This document shows, in pieces, positions 7,618 through 14,968 of a stretch of DNA of 26,954 nucleotides. This DNA comes from CAZXEU01 sp964639665 (GTDB lineage: Bacteria > Bacteroidota > Rhodothermia > Rhodothermales > Bin80): assembly GCA_964639665.1 (NCBI GenBank), contig CAZXEU010000090.1, forward strand, positions 1 through 26,954, in the 5' to 3' direction. The position numbers and the translations under genes are program-made. Position 1 is the stretch's first letter. Every line of letters starts with the position of its first letter. The notes beneath the pieces were generated by a model, which ran no database searches, had not been told where the DNA came from, and saw only the letters and a program-made list of their open reading frames with translations.

Positions 7618-8127
7618 ATGCTGGTCGGCATACTTTCCGATACTCACGGATACTACCACCCGGTCCTGGATGAGGTGCTTGCCGGCGCGGACCTGATATT
7701 GCACGCAGGCGATGTGGGGGATCCGCAGATTCTGGACCGGCTCGCGATGCACGCCCCGGTTAAGGCCGTATGGGGCAACATAGACGGCTCACAGGTTCGC
7801 TCGCGATCCAGCGAGCGCGTGCGCCTGGATGTAGACGGACTCAAGGTCCGAATGACGCATATCGCTGGGCATCCTGCGCGGTGGCAACGCGGCATGGGCG
7901 CCACGCTGAAGGCAGATCCTCCGGACGTCTTTGTGTGCGGACACAGTCATATTCTCAGGATAGAGCGGGTGCCCGCACTGGATAACATGCTGTTCATCAA
8001 TCCGGGCGCAGCGGGACGTCAGGGACTGCACCGGGAAAAGACGTGCGTGCGACTGCATACGGAAGGCGCGAAGGCCATTGCCGTTGACATCGTATCGCTC
8101 GACAAATCTCCGGAATCCGTTGGGTAA
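7618..8127 (+). CDS. YfcE/MJ0936-type metallophosphodiesterase
   Basis: A 169-residue calcineurin-like phosphoesterase of the short YfcE/MJ0936 type. Metal ligands are visible in order: SDTHG (Asp8, His10), HAGDVGD (Asp32), WGNIDG (Asn54), THIAGH (His81) and CGHSHI (His109, His111), followed by the family's NPGAAGRQG. Such enzymes cleave phosphodiesters in vitro (for example bis-p-nitrophenyl phosphate), and their true substrate is usually unknown. The end overlaps the start of the GAF/PP2C gene by about 8 bases, which suggests translational coupling. This makes a link to that signalling protein possible but unproven. Confidence 0.92.
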   Translation: MLVGILSDTHGYYHPVLDEVLAGADLILHAGDVGDPQILDRLAMHAPVKAVWGNIDGSQVRSRSSERVRLDVDGLKVRMTHIAGHPARWQRGMGATLKADPPDVFVCGHSHILRIERVPALDNMLFINPGAAGRQGLHREKTCVRLHTEGAKAIAVDIVSLDKSPESVG

Positions 8128-9865
8128 CAGGAATCCGCATCGCACGGAACACGCGCAGCGCTACGATCTGCGCTCTCTGTTTGAGACAAGCCGGGTTCTG
8201 AGCAGTTCGCTTGACCTCAATTTTGTGCTCAGCAACCTGCTGCTGTCTGCCATGAGCAAGCTCTTGGTAACGCGCGGTCTGGCGTTGATGCATGATCCAG
8301 TGGAGGAAGCCTACCGAAGTGTATCTGTAAAGGGCATTGGTGCGTTGGAAACCGGAGACTTGGTGCGCGTGCCAGAGAGCGCGGTTGGCACCACGCGTAT
8401 CGGCAGCAGCGTGCCTCAATCGTTATTCCGACTGGGCATTCGACTCATGCTCTCGGTACGATTTGCCCACAGGAATCTGGGCCTTATCGGGCTAGGCGCG
8501 AAAGCAACAGGCCAGCCGTTTGGCGAGGTAGAACTGGAGTTCGTGCAGTCTCTGGTGAATATGTCAGCGGGAGCTGTACACAATTGCCTTATAGTGGACG
8601 AGTTGCAACAGGCCAATCGAGACCTGGACGGAAAAATCCAGCAGCTGAACACGCTGTTCGAGCTTTCCCGCGAATTCAATGCCACCGTGGAGCGAAGCCG
8701 GCTTGGCCGCCTGTTTTCGTTTGCCCTTATGGGGCAGATGCTCGTCAGCAGACACGCATTTTTCCTCAAATCCCGTGAAGGAGCTGACGGTACCGAAAAA
8801 CTCAGGCTGGTTTCGGCCCAGGGGCTAGCCGAAGCCGATTTCATGGAAGAGGAAATCGCCGGATTGGGCGCACGAAAGAACCTGCTGGTGCTGGATGGCA
8901 CTTCCTCGAATTCGCCAGAACTGGCGTCCCTTCGCGGGCGTGGACTTGCGCTGGTCCTGCCCCTGCTGCACCACCACGACGTTACGGGCGTCTTGTGCCT
9001 GGGCCCGAAAGGCAATGGAGCCCCCTACCAACCAGACGATATTGAATTCCTCTACTCTCTCGGACACCTGGCCGTAGTCTCCCTGCAGAACGCCGACTTA
9101 GTCGAGCAGAGGATTGAAAAAGAGCGCCTGGAGGAAGAAGTGAGCATGGCCCGGGATATCCAGCTTCGGCTGCTTCCGCAGAGCATTCCCGACTTTGCCG
9201 GCCTGCAGGTCGCAACGCTTGCTGTACCCAGTCGCGAGGTTGGTGGCGATTACCTGGATGTCGTTCCGCTTGAGGACGGCCGCATTCTGTTTGTCATTGC
9301 GGACGTGACCGGCAAAAGCCTGCCCGCAGCACTACTGATGGCGAACCTGCAGGCATGTATCCATGTGACGGCTGCCAATGCAGAGCCAATCGAGCAAAAG
9401 GTCGCCAGTCTTAACCGGGTCATTCATCGAAATACGGCTCCGGACAAGTTCATCACTGCCTTTTGCGGTCTGTATCATCCGTCAACGCGCCAACTGCAAT
9501 ACGTAAATGCCGGACACGAGCGGCCCTTTGTGATCCGAAAAGGCGGGGACGTAATACGGCTTGGCACCGGGGGCATTCTCCTGGGCGTGCTTCCGTCCGT
9601 ATCTTACATGCGAGGCAGCATCCAGCTTGACGAAGAAGACGTACTGGTGCTATTTACCGACGGAATCACGGAGGCCATGGGCGCCGCCATGGAGGAATAC
9701 ACGGATGCCCGCCTGGAACAACAGGTTGTCTCGGTAAGATACCGGACAGCCAAGGAAATCCTGGAACACGTCCAGACCAGTATAGAATCATTCACCGGAC
9801 CAGTCGATGTCCTTAGCGATGACCGAACCATGGTGATAGTAAAGGTAGCAGCCGCACCTGGCTAG
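8120..9865 (+). CDS. GAF-domain PP2C (RsbU/SpoIIE-like) serine phosphatase
   Basis: A protein of about 581 residues. A first GAF-like region covers roughly 20-165 (FETSRVLSSSLDLNFVLSNL ... LEFVQSLVNMSAGAVHN), then a helical linker, then a second GAF-like region (LNTLFELSREFNATVE ... LVLPLLHHHDVTGVLCLG ... FLYSLGHLAVVSLQNA). A coiled-coil linker (QRIEKERLEEEVSMARDIQ) leads into a PP2C domain with metal motifs VGGDYLDVVPL, IADVTGKSLPAALLMA, FTDGITEAMG and SDDRTMVIV. Proteins of this build dephosphorylate STAS-domain anti-anti-sigma factors in partner-switching circuits; a STAS protein is encoded at 12222. The start is uncertain: TTG at 8120 overlaps the upstream stop, TTG at 8078 is also open, and no ATG precedes the first GAF domain. 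No sensor ligand can be read from the sequence. Confidence 0.9.
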   Translation: MGNRNPHRTEHAQRYDLRSLFETSRVLSSSLDLNFVLSNLLLSAMSKLLVTRGLALMHDPVEEAYRSVSVKGIGALETGDLVRVPESAVGTTRIGSSVPQSLFRLGIRLMLSVRFAHRNLGLIGLGAKATGQPFGEVELEFVQSLVNMSAGAVHNCLIVDELQQANRDLDGKIQQLNTLFELSREFNATVERSRLGRLFSFALMGQMLVSRHAFFLKSREGADGTEKLRLVSAQGLAEADFMEEEIAGLGARKNLLVLDGTSSNSPELASLRGRGLALVLPLLHHHDVTGVLCLGPKGNGAPYQPDDIEFLYSLGHLAVVSLQNADLVEQRIEKERLEEEVSMARDIQLRLLPQSIPDFAGLQVATLAVPSREVGGDYLDVVPLEDGRILFVIADVTGKSLPAALLMANLQACIHVTAANAEPIEQKVASLNRVIHRNTAPDKFITAFCGLYHPSTRQLQYVNAGHERPFVIRKGGDVIRLGTGGILLGVLPSVSYMRGSIQLDEEDVLVLFTDGITEAMGAAMEEYTDARLEQQVVSVRYRTAKEILEHVQTSIESFTGPVDVLSDDRTMVIVKVAAAPG

Positions 9866-9925
9866 CACACTGCCGTCTCTCGTTTTCCGACTCCCTTCAA
9901 GCTGACCTGCAGCACACGCAATAAC

Positions 9926-10600
9926 ATGAAGATTTTCGTAGATACAGCAGACATTGATGAAATCCGGGAAGCCAATGAAATGGGTGTACTCGATGGCGTA
10001 ACGACCAACCCGTCACTGATGAATCAGGTCGCCCGGAAGGCCGGTAAGGCCGTCGACTTTAAGGAGCACATTCTGCGCATTTGCGAGATGGTAGCGGGAG
10101 ATGTTTCAGCTGAAGTAACGGCTGTGACTTTCGAGGGCATCATGACAGAAGCACGATCGCTGGCTGCCATTCACCCAAATGTCGTCGTGAAGGTGCCCCT
10201 GATCCTTGAAGGCATCAAGGCGATTCGAGCTCTTCGCGAGGAAGGAATAAGGGTGAATTGCACGTTGTGCTTTTCACCGGTGCAAGCTCTCTTGGCAGCC
10301 AAGGCAGGCGCTGCCTACATTAGCCCTTTTCTTGGTCGGCTGGATGACATAGCAGCCGACGGGATGAAGCTGCTGCGAGATGTGGTCGATATATATGCTC
10401 ACTACGATTATGGCACGGAAGTACTGGCGGCATCGATTCGGCATCCGATGCATGTGCTGGAAGCGGCGTTGATGGGTGCCGATGTAGCCACAATGCCGCT
10501 CGGAGTCATAAAGAAGCTCCTCAAGCACCCGCTAACGGATGCGGGTCTCGAGAAATTTCTTGCCGACTGGTCCGTCTTCAAGTCAGGGGAAGCCAAGTAA
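9926..10600 (+). CDS. tal: Transaldolase, small FSA/TalC type
   Basis: A 224-residue TIM-barrel aldolase of the short transaldolase/fructose-6-phosphate aldolase family. MKIFVDTADIDEIREA and GVTTNPSL (25-31) open it. The Schiff-base lysine is Lys89 in NVVVKVPL, and NCTLCFSPVQALLAAKAGA is the transaldolase signature. E. coli FSA has a Gln (FAQV, Gln59) at the place where this protein has Glu63 in SAEV. Glu there is the transaldolase-type residue, so I infer transaldolase activity (sedoheptulose 7-phosphate plus glyceraldehyde 3-phosphate exchange) in the non-oxidative pentose phosphate pathway. It has its own start 60 bases after the phosphatase gene, and a hairpin follows it. Confidence 0.92.
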   Translation: MKIFVDTADIDEIREANEMGVLDGVTTNPSLMNQVARKAGKAVDFKEHILRICEMVAGDVSAEVTAVTFEGIMTEARSLAAIHPNVVVKVPLILEGIKAIRALREEGIRVNCTLCFSPVQALLAAKAGAAYISPFLGRLDDIAADGMKLLRDVVDIYAHYDYGTEVLAASIRHPMHVLEAALMGADVATMPLGVIKKLLKHPLTDAGLEKFLADWSVFKSGEAK

Positions 10601-10610
10601 CCGGATTCCG

Positions 10611-10638
10611 CATCGGCACCGCCGCTCCGATGCCGATG
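10611..10638 (+). terminator. Stable hairpin between tal and the beta-CASP RNase gene
   Basis: CATCGGCA (10611-10618) is perfectly complementary to TGCCGATG (10631-10638) with a 12-base loop. An overlapping alternative, GCATCGG (10610-10616) with CCGATGC (10627-10633), competes with it. There is no T-run. It starts 11 bases after the tal stop and ends 16 bases before the next ATG, so it could act as an attenuator, an RNA-processing or stabilising hairpin, or a structure in the leader of the RNase gene. Confidence 0.4.
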
Positions 10639-10654
10639 TGTAGCTGAGACGTGC

Positions 10655-12034
10655 ATGCGATTTGTGACGCTCGGGAATTCGCGTGACATTGGCGCCAGTT
10701 GCCATGTTCTGCGCATAGGTGATACCGGCATTGCGCTCGACGCAGGTGCGGATCCGAACTGCGAGGGACTGGAAAGTCTGCCTGACTTCGGTGCTGCAGC
10801 CTTAGAGGGGATTGACCATGTCCTTGTAACGCATGCGCACCATGACCACATTGGTAGCCTGCCATCCTTGGTGGAGGTTTTCCCCCATGTTCAGGTCCAT
10901 TTGACGCACGCAACCAGGGCTTTGGCGGACCATGTTCTGCCCGCGTCCGCGCGTCTTCAACGGCGCAAGTTCTACGAAGGGACATCCCCTAATCCACCGC
11001 TGTTCACGGTCGAACAGCTATTGGATACTTCCCATCTCTACCGTGCCCACGGATATGGGGAACCGTTTGCCTTGTCGGCGTCCGGGACTCCAGCCACCGC
11101 CACTTTTCTCTACTCGGGACACGTGCTAGGTGCTGCCGGCGTCCTTGTGGAAAAAAGGCGCCACGGCAGCACGTGGAGGCTGTTCTATACGAGTGACACT
11201 TGTCTGCATGCCCAAACTATTATTCCCGGTGCGGAATATCCTGATCCGCCTGTGGATGTCCTGGTTATGGAGTGTACGCTCGGCGCTGACTACGAGGCGG
11301 AGCTTACGACACGTCAGCAGGAAGAACAGCGGTTTCTGGCGGACATACTGCGGGTGCTCGACCGTGGCGGAACAGTATTGATTCCGGTGTTTGCCCTAGG
11401 CCGTGCACAGGAGATTCTGGCGCTGCTGTACCGCTTCCAAAACAATGGACAACTCAGCGCAGACATACCCCTGTATACGGCCGGAGGGCTGCGGGCAATT
11501 TCCAGCATTTACGATGCCACTAGCGACTGGACGCCGCGCGTGGATCCGGGCTTTCAGGTATTTGGCGTCGAGCAGCGAAGGATGCCCCGCGGAGAGACCG
11601 CAAAGCGGAAGGCGCTTGCAGAGCCCAGCATCCATGTGGTAACCAGCGGGATGATGTTCGAGAATACGCTCTCCAATTGGATCGCCCAGCAACTCCTCGA
11701 GCACGAGCGGCACGCCATCCTTTTTGTCGGCTATTGCAAGGAGGATTCCCCTGGCGGAAAGCTTCTTGAGGCATCATCGAACGGTAGCGAGGGCGTCGTT
11801 CTTGACAAGAGGGCCGGAATGCAGCCCCTGTGCTGCGAAGTGCAGCGATACCGCTTCAGCGGCCACAGCAATCGGCGTGATCTAATTAAGCTCGCTACGG
11901 CCCTTCAGCCACAGACAACGCTGCTCGTACACGGTGAAGCGCTTGCCAGAAACTGGATGGCGGAGAATCTGATGGCCGCGGGCTTGCAATCCGAAATACT
12001 TCTGCCACAATCTTGCGAGCCTCTCGAACTGTAG
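10655..12034 (+). CDS. MBL-fold beta-CASP ribonuclease (CPSF73/Ysh1-like)
   Basis: A 459-residue protein with a metallo-beta-lactamase core and inserted beta-CASP domain. MBL motifs are VLVTHAHHDHIGSLP (His60, His62, Asp64, His65), a later YSGHVLGAAG His and FYTSDTCL. The beta-CASP part is marked by LVMECTLGADY, then GGTVLIPVFALGRAQEIL, HVVTSGMMFENTLSNWI and ILFVGYCKEDSPGGKLL. The C-terminal RNA-metabolising MBL segment has RFSGHSNRRDLIKL and LLVHGEALARNWMAENL. Relatives cut or trim RNA 5' or 3' ends (CPSF73, RNase J and the bacterial Ysh1-like group); the lack of the RNase J C-terminal domain puts it in the latter. It is cytoplasmic. GTG at 10651 is an alternative start. RNase G is the other RNase in the window. 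Confidence 0.9.
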   Translation: MRFVTLGNSRDIGASCHVLRIGDTGIALDAGADPNCEGLESLPDFGAAALEGIDHVLVTHAHHDHIGSLPSLVEVFPHVQVHLTHATRALADHVLPASARLQRRKFYEGTSPNPPLFTVEQLLDTSHLYRAHGYGEPFALSASGTPATATFLYSGHVLGAAGVLVEKRRHGSTWRLFYTSDTCLHAQTIIPGAEYPDPPVDVLVMECTLGADYEAELTTRQQEEQRFLADILRVLDRGGTVLIPVFALGRAQEILALLYRFQNNGQLSADIPLYTAGGLRAISSIYDATSDWTPRVDPGFQVFGVEQRRMPRGETAKRKALAEPSIHVVTSGMMFENTLSNWIAQQLLEHERHAILFVGYCKEDSPGGKLLEASSNGSEGVVLDKRAGMQPLCCEVQRYRFSGHSNRRDLIKLATALQPQTTLLVHGEALARNWMAENLMAAGLQSEILLPQSCEPLEL

Positions 12035-12130
12035 TAGGCTCGCGGGCTAAAGCTACAGGTGCCTTGTCCTCGATTCTGCTGCCACTGCCGTTCACGCGCT
12101 GCCAGGATCTTTCTACCTCTTGCCGCCTCC

Positions 12131-12160
12131 TTGACAATTACCAAGGATCTGGCTTGATTC
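12131..12160 (+). promoter_or_regulatory. Possible promoter upstream of the STAS gene
   Basis: A perfect TTGACA at 12131-12136 is followed after 17 bases by TTGATT (12154-12159), a weak match to TATAAT. It lies about 62 bases before the STAS start in a gene-free 187-base gap. The -35 match could be chance, and Bacteroidota-type promoters often differ from this consensus. Confidence 0.3.
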
Positions 12161-12221
12161 GTATGGTCACCCGCAGATCCTCAACCGTGCATTCAATTTT
12201 CGGCAGACCTGCCAAGCTAAC

Positions 12222-12869
12222 ATGAGCCTCACCTTAAACTGGCTGCGCAATGCCGGCGTCCTATTTGCGGAAGTACAGGGTCGCGTAGACAGCAACAGCG
12301 CCTTCGACTTCGAGCTGGAAATCCGGGACCAGGTTCAGGATGCTGATGTCAATCTGGTCTTCGACCTGAACAAGGTGACCTTCATGAGCAGTTCGGGACT
12401 CAGGATCTGCCTGCTTACCGCCAAGAGATTCAATAATCCTGGCATGTCCTTCGGTATTTGCTCTCTGCCGGAGCCCGTCCGCGAAGTAATGAGAATAAGC
12501 GGATTTGACCAGATTATCGCCATTTACGGGTCGCAGTCTGCGGCTATCGCAGCCATAACCGGAGTTGAACACGACCCGGGAGCACGCGATGCTTCAAGCG
12601 CGGAGTTTCGCGCGCCTGAAATCAAGGACGAGATCGACTTCGGCATCGTAAAGGACAATATTATCGACATTGCGAATTACACGATCGAGAAATACGAGTA
12701 CCGCGAGGAAGTCACCCTAGATGAACGCATAAGGAATGAGGCGATCGGAGAGCTGCAAGCCGTTCTATGGAAGATTGCCGAACGCCTGACGGCCTGCAGG
12801 CAACAAGTACTCAAAGACATGTTTGAGACAGCTGAAGACACACTGAATGCCATCGTCGAGCCACAATAG
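12222..12869 (+). CDS. STAS-domain protein with C-terminal helical extension (anti-anti-sigma-like)
   Basis: A 215-residue protein. Residues 1-114 form a STAS domain: DSNSAFDFELEIRDQV, LVFDLNKVTFMSSSGLRICL, then FGICSLPEPVREVMRISGFD. The SSSG at 56-59 is where anti-anti-sigma factors are phosphorylated; the usual Asp before the Ser pair is replaced by Ser. After a linker (about 115-137) comes a highly charged, helical C-terminal region of about 80 residues (IVKDNIIDIANYTIEKYEYR ... IGELQAVLWKIAERLTACRQ ... MFETAEDTLNAIV) that I do not recognise. The STAS part suggests partner switching, perhaps with the PP2C phosphatase at 8120 as activator. No HATPase_c kinase or sigma factor lies nearby. 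It ends facing the convergent MoxR operon. Confidence 0.85.
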   Translation: MSLTLNWLRNAGVLFAEVQGRVDSNSAFDFELEIRDQVQDADVNLVFDLNKVTFMSSSGLRICLLTAKRFNNPGMSFGICSLPEPVREVMRISGFDQIIAIYGSQSAAIAAITGVEHDPGARDASSAEFRAPEIKDEIDFGIVKDNIIDIANYTIEKYEYREEVTLDERIRNEAIGELQAVLWKIAERLTACRQQVLKDMFETAEDTLNAIVEPQ

Positions 12870-13173
12870 CTGAAGCGCGGTGAAGGCCTGCACGGATGCT
12901 GTAGCAGAACTCTGCGCAATGGCCCCAGCCAATGCATGGGATCCAGTTGGATTTGCCAATCTGGAAAAGGGCTTCGCGCCCGCCATGCCCGGCCAAACTG
13001 TTCGCTGCAGTCCGGATCGGTAGAGGTCGGTCGGCTGAAATGAGCGTGCGGCCGGGATTTCGGCTGAGCTTGTATACAGTTTCTGGTACCGACTTACAGC
13101 AGGTTGGTGGGCGGGCCCCGGCCCAGCCTTTGCGCCGGGGCTCCCAGTTCTGATGCTGCAGCCAGTGGCTCGG
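12870..13173. other. Convergent intergenic region between the STAS gene and moxR
   Basis: These 304 bases separate two stop codons. Open frames that cross it have no good start and run opposite to the flanking genes. The only structure I can support is the strong hairpin at 13113-13143. Confidence 0.5.
13113..13143. terminator. GC-rich hairpin, candidate bidirectional terminator
   Basis: GCCCCGGC (13115-13122) pairs perfectly with GCCGGGGC (13134-13141), extended by one G-T and one G-C pair to 13113-13143, with an 11-base loop. It lies between convergent stop codons, where a shared terminator would be expected. It has no T-run on either side, so it may only pause or block 3' exonucleases. 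Confidence 0.5.
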
Positions 13174-14238
13174 TCAGGCCAGTCCCGACACGGGCTCCCG
13201 AACTTCGGCCAGGAGCCGGTCCACTACGGCCTGCACCGTGATGCCTTCCGATTCGGCATAGAAGTTGGTCAACACTCGATGGCGAAGTACCGGATGCGCG
13301 AGTGCGCGAATATCTTCGATGGAAACATTGAAACGGCCCCGGAACACTGCCCGTGCCTTCCCGCCGAGAAGCAGATATTGAGTTGCTCGAAGCCCCGCCC
13401 CCCATCGAACCCAGTTGCGCACAAACTCCGGAGCCTGTCTGTCCGTCGGGCGCGTACTGCGTACGAGGTCAACAGCATACTTGGCCACATTTTGGGGCAC
13501 AAACACCCGTTTGACCAGCTGTTGATAGGCCAAAATGTCTTCGCCTGCCAACACGGTTTCCAGGGGGGCGTGGTCATGGGATGTCGTCTCCATGGCCACG
13601 GCCAATTCATCCGTCGCCGACAGGTAATCCAGCACAATATTGAACATGAAGCGATCCAGCTGTGCTTCGGGTAGCGGGTACGTCCCCTCCAGCTCAATCG
13701 GATTCTGCGTTGCCAGTACAAAGAAGGGCTTGTCCAGGGCGTAAAGATCACCAGCGGCGGTAACCTGGTATTCCTGCATGGCCTCGAGCAGCGCCGCCTG
13801 CGTCTTCGGGGGCGTGCGGTTGATCTCGTCCGCCAGTATGATGTTGGCAAAGATCGGGCCTTTCACAAATGTGATCTCACGCCTACCGGTTGCCCGATCC
13901 TCTTCAAGCATGTCGATGCCCGTTATATCGGCCGGCATTAGGTCCGGCGTAAACTGGATGCGCTTGTACTTGAGGTCCAGGATTTCGCCCAGCGACTTGA
14001 TCAGAAGCGTCTTCGCCAGACCCGGCACACCTGTAAGCAGACAGTGCCCGCCGGCGAACAGGGCCATCAAGACCTGTTCCAGGACCGCGTCCTGACCAAT
14101 TATGCGGCGCCGGACCTGCTCCATGATCCGGCGCTTGCCGTCACGAAGGTTCTCGACGATATGACCCTCGCCATTTACGTTTTCAGGAAGCTCTTCCACG
14201 TCTAGCACCGTCTCGTGTAATCTGGTGCGGGAGCGCAC
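13174..14238 (-). CDS. MoxR-family AAA+ ATPase
   Basis: A 354-residue AAA_3 ATPase. Walker A is GVPGLAKT (70-77), Walker B is IILADEIN (133-140), and the family blocks FTPDLMPADITG, FVKGPIFANI, RTPPKTQAALLEAMQE, FFVLATQNPIELEGTYPLPE and AQLDRFMFNIVLDY follow. The C-terminal lid ends with RHRVLTNFYAESEGI. MoxR proteins act as chaperone-like ATPases for envelope or metal-cofactor proteins, usually beside DUF58 and vWA-domain genes. It starts with GTG, 7 bases after the DUF4159 stop, as the last gene of a three-gene operon; no DUF58 or vWA gene follows, which is unusual. Confidence 0.95.
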   Translation of the reverse strand: MRSRTRLHETVLDVEELPENVNGEGHIVENLRDGKRRIMEQVRRRIIGQDAVLEQVLMALFAGGHCLLTGVPGLAKTLLIKSLGEILDLKYKRIQFTPDLMPADITGIDMLEEDRATGRREITFVKGPIFANIILADEINRTPPKTQAALLEAMQEYQVTAAGDLYALDKPFFVLATQNPIELEGTYPLPEAQLDRFMFNIVLDYLSATDELAVAMETTSHDHAPLETVLAGEDILAYQQLVKRVFVPQNVAKYAVDLVRSTRPTDRQAPEFVRNWVRWGAGLRATQYLLLGGKARAVFRGRFNVSIEDIRALAHPVLRHRVLTNFYAESEGITVQAVVDRLLAEVREPVSGLA

Positions 14239-14245
14239 CGGTATC

Positions 14246-14968
14246 TCAATGTGTCAGCGCGTAAATGACAAAGTTAATGCCCATCTGGAAACTGACCGTT
14301 GAGGCATTGTCAAAATTCATGTTGGGGTATTCCCAGCCGTCTCCAATATCCTGGTTGTAATTGGCGAGCGCCATCATGCGGCCGGCGTTGTCAAAATATC
14401 CGAAATACCGATCCGCTTCCCGTGAGCCCTGAAAGCCCCGAACAAGGGATGGGGCAGCAACCGGATCAATGTCAAAATAGATCTTCCAGACCGGATGCTC
14501 CGGGTCCAGCTCGCGGGGCTCCCTGCCCGGAAAAACGCGCTGCATTTGTTCATAGAGATTCATCCATTCGTACTCACCCCTGAAATCGTCAAATAGAACG
14601 AATCCTCCCCGATCAAGGTACTTACGCAGGCTCTCTATGGCCTCCTCACTTGGGTGCCAGTATCCGGGCTCACAGAGGTATATGATGGGATACTCGTAGA
14701 TGCGAGGGTCCTCCAGCTCTAGAACCACGTAGGGTTCTTCGACATGAATGGCTGTCGTCCGCTTTAGAGCGATATAGAAGTTCTCTTCCGCGGTCGGATA
14801 GTCATGCGCCCAGGGAGCTCCCCCAAAAGAGCGCCGCCACGGCGTAGAATCCTGATATCGGACCCGAACAAATCGCATGCCGAAATCGGCCTGCGCACGC
14901 GTCTCGGGCACCACTGCAAGTGCGGCAACACAGAGTCCCAGCAGGAATGCATGGCGTGGCTTCAGCAT
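14246..14968 (-). CDS. Exported DUF4159 protein
   Basis: A 240-residue protein with a signal peptide (MLKPRHAFLLGLCVAALAVV then PETRAQA). The DUF4159 landmarks are FVRVRYQDSTPW, the WAHDYPTAEENFYIALKRTT block, IIYLCEPGYWHPSEEAIESL, LRKYLDRGGFVLFDDFRGE, the LDPEHPVWKIYFDI turn and a final NFDNASTVSFQMGINFVIYA. The middle part resembles a glutamine-amidotransferase-like Rossmann fold without an obvious catalytic Cys. DUF4159 genes commonly sit in MoxR/DUF58/vWA clusters. The start ATG overlaps the stop of the upstream TPR gene (ATGA), so translation is probably coupled. The exact role is unknown. Confidence 0.9.
   Translation of the reverse strand: MLKPRHAFLLGLCVAALAVVPETRAQADFGMRFVRVRYQDSTPWRRSFGGAPWAHDYPTAEENFYIALKRTTAIHVEEPYVVLELEDPRIYEYPIIYLCEPGYWHPSEEAIESLRKYLDRGGFVLFDDFRGEYEWMNLYEQMQRVFPGREPRELDPEHPVWKIYFDIDPVAAPSLVRGFQGSREADRYFGYFDNAGRMMALANYNQDIGDGWEYPNMNFDNASTVSFQMGINFVIYALTH

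Noticed and set aside
12015..12043. Hairpin GCGAGCC/GGCTCGC spanning the stop of the beta-CASP gene
   Set aside because: A 7-bp stem with a 15-base loop and no T-run, partly inside the coding region; too weak to call a terminator.
13153..13674. Plus-strand frame opposite moxR
   Set aside because: Antisense to the conserved MoxR C-terminal region; composition is noise-like.
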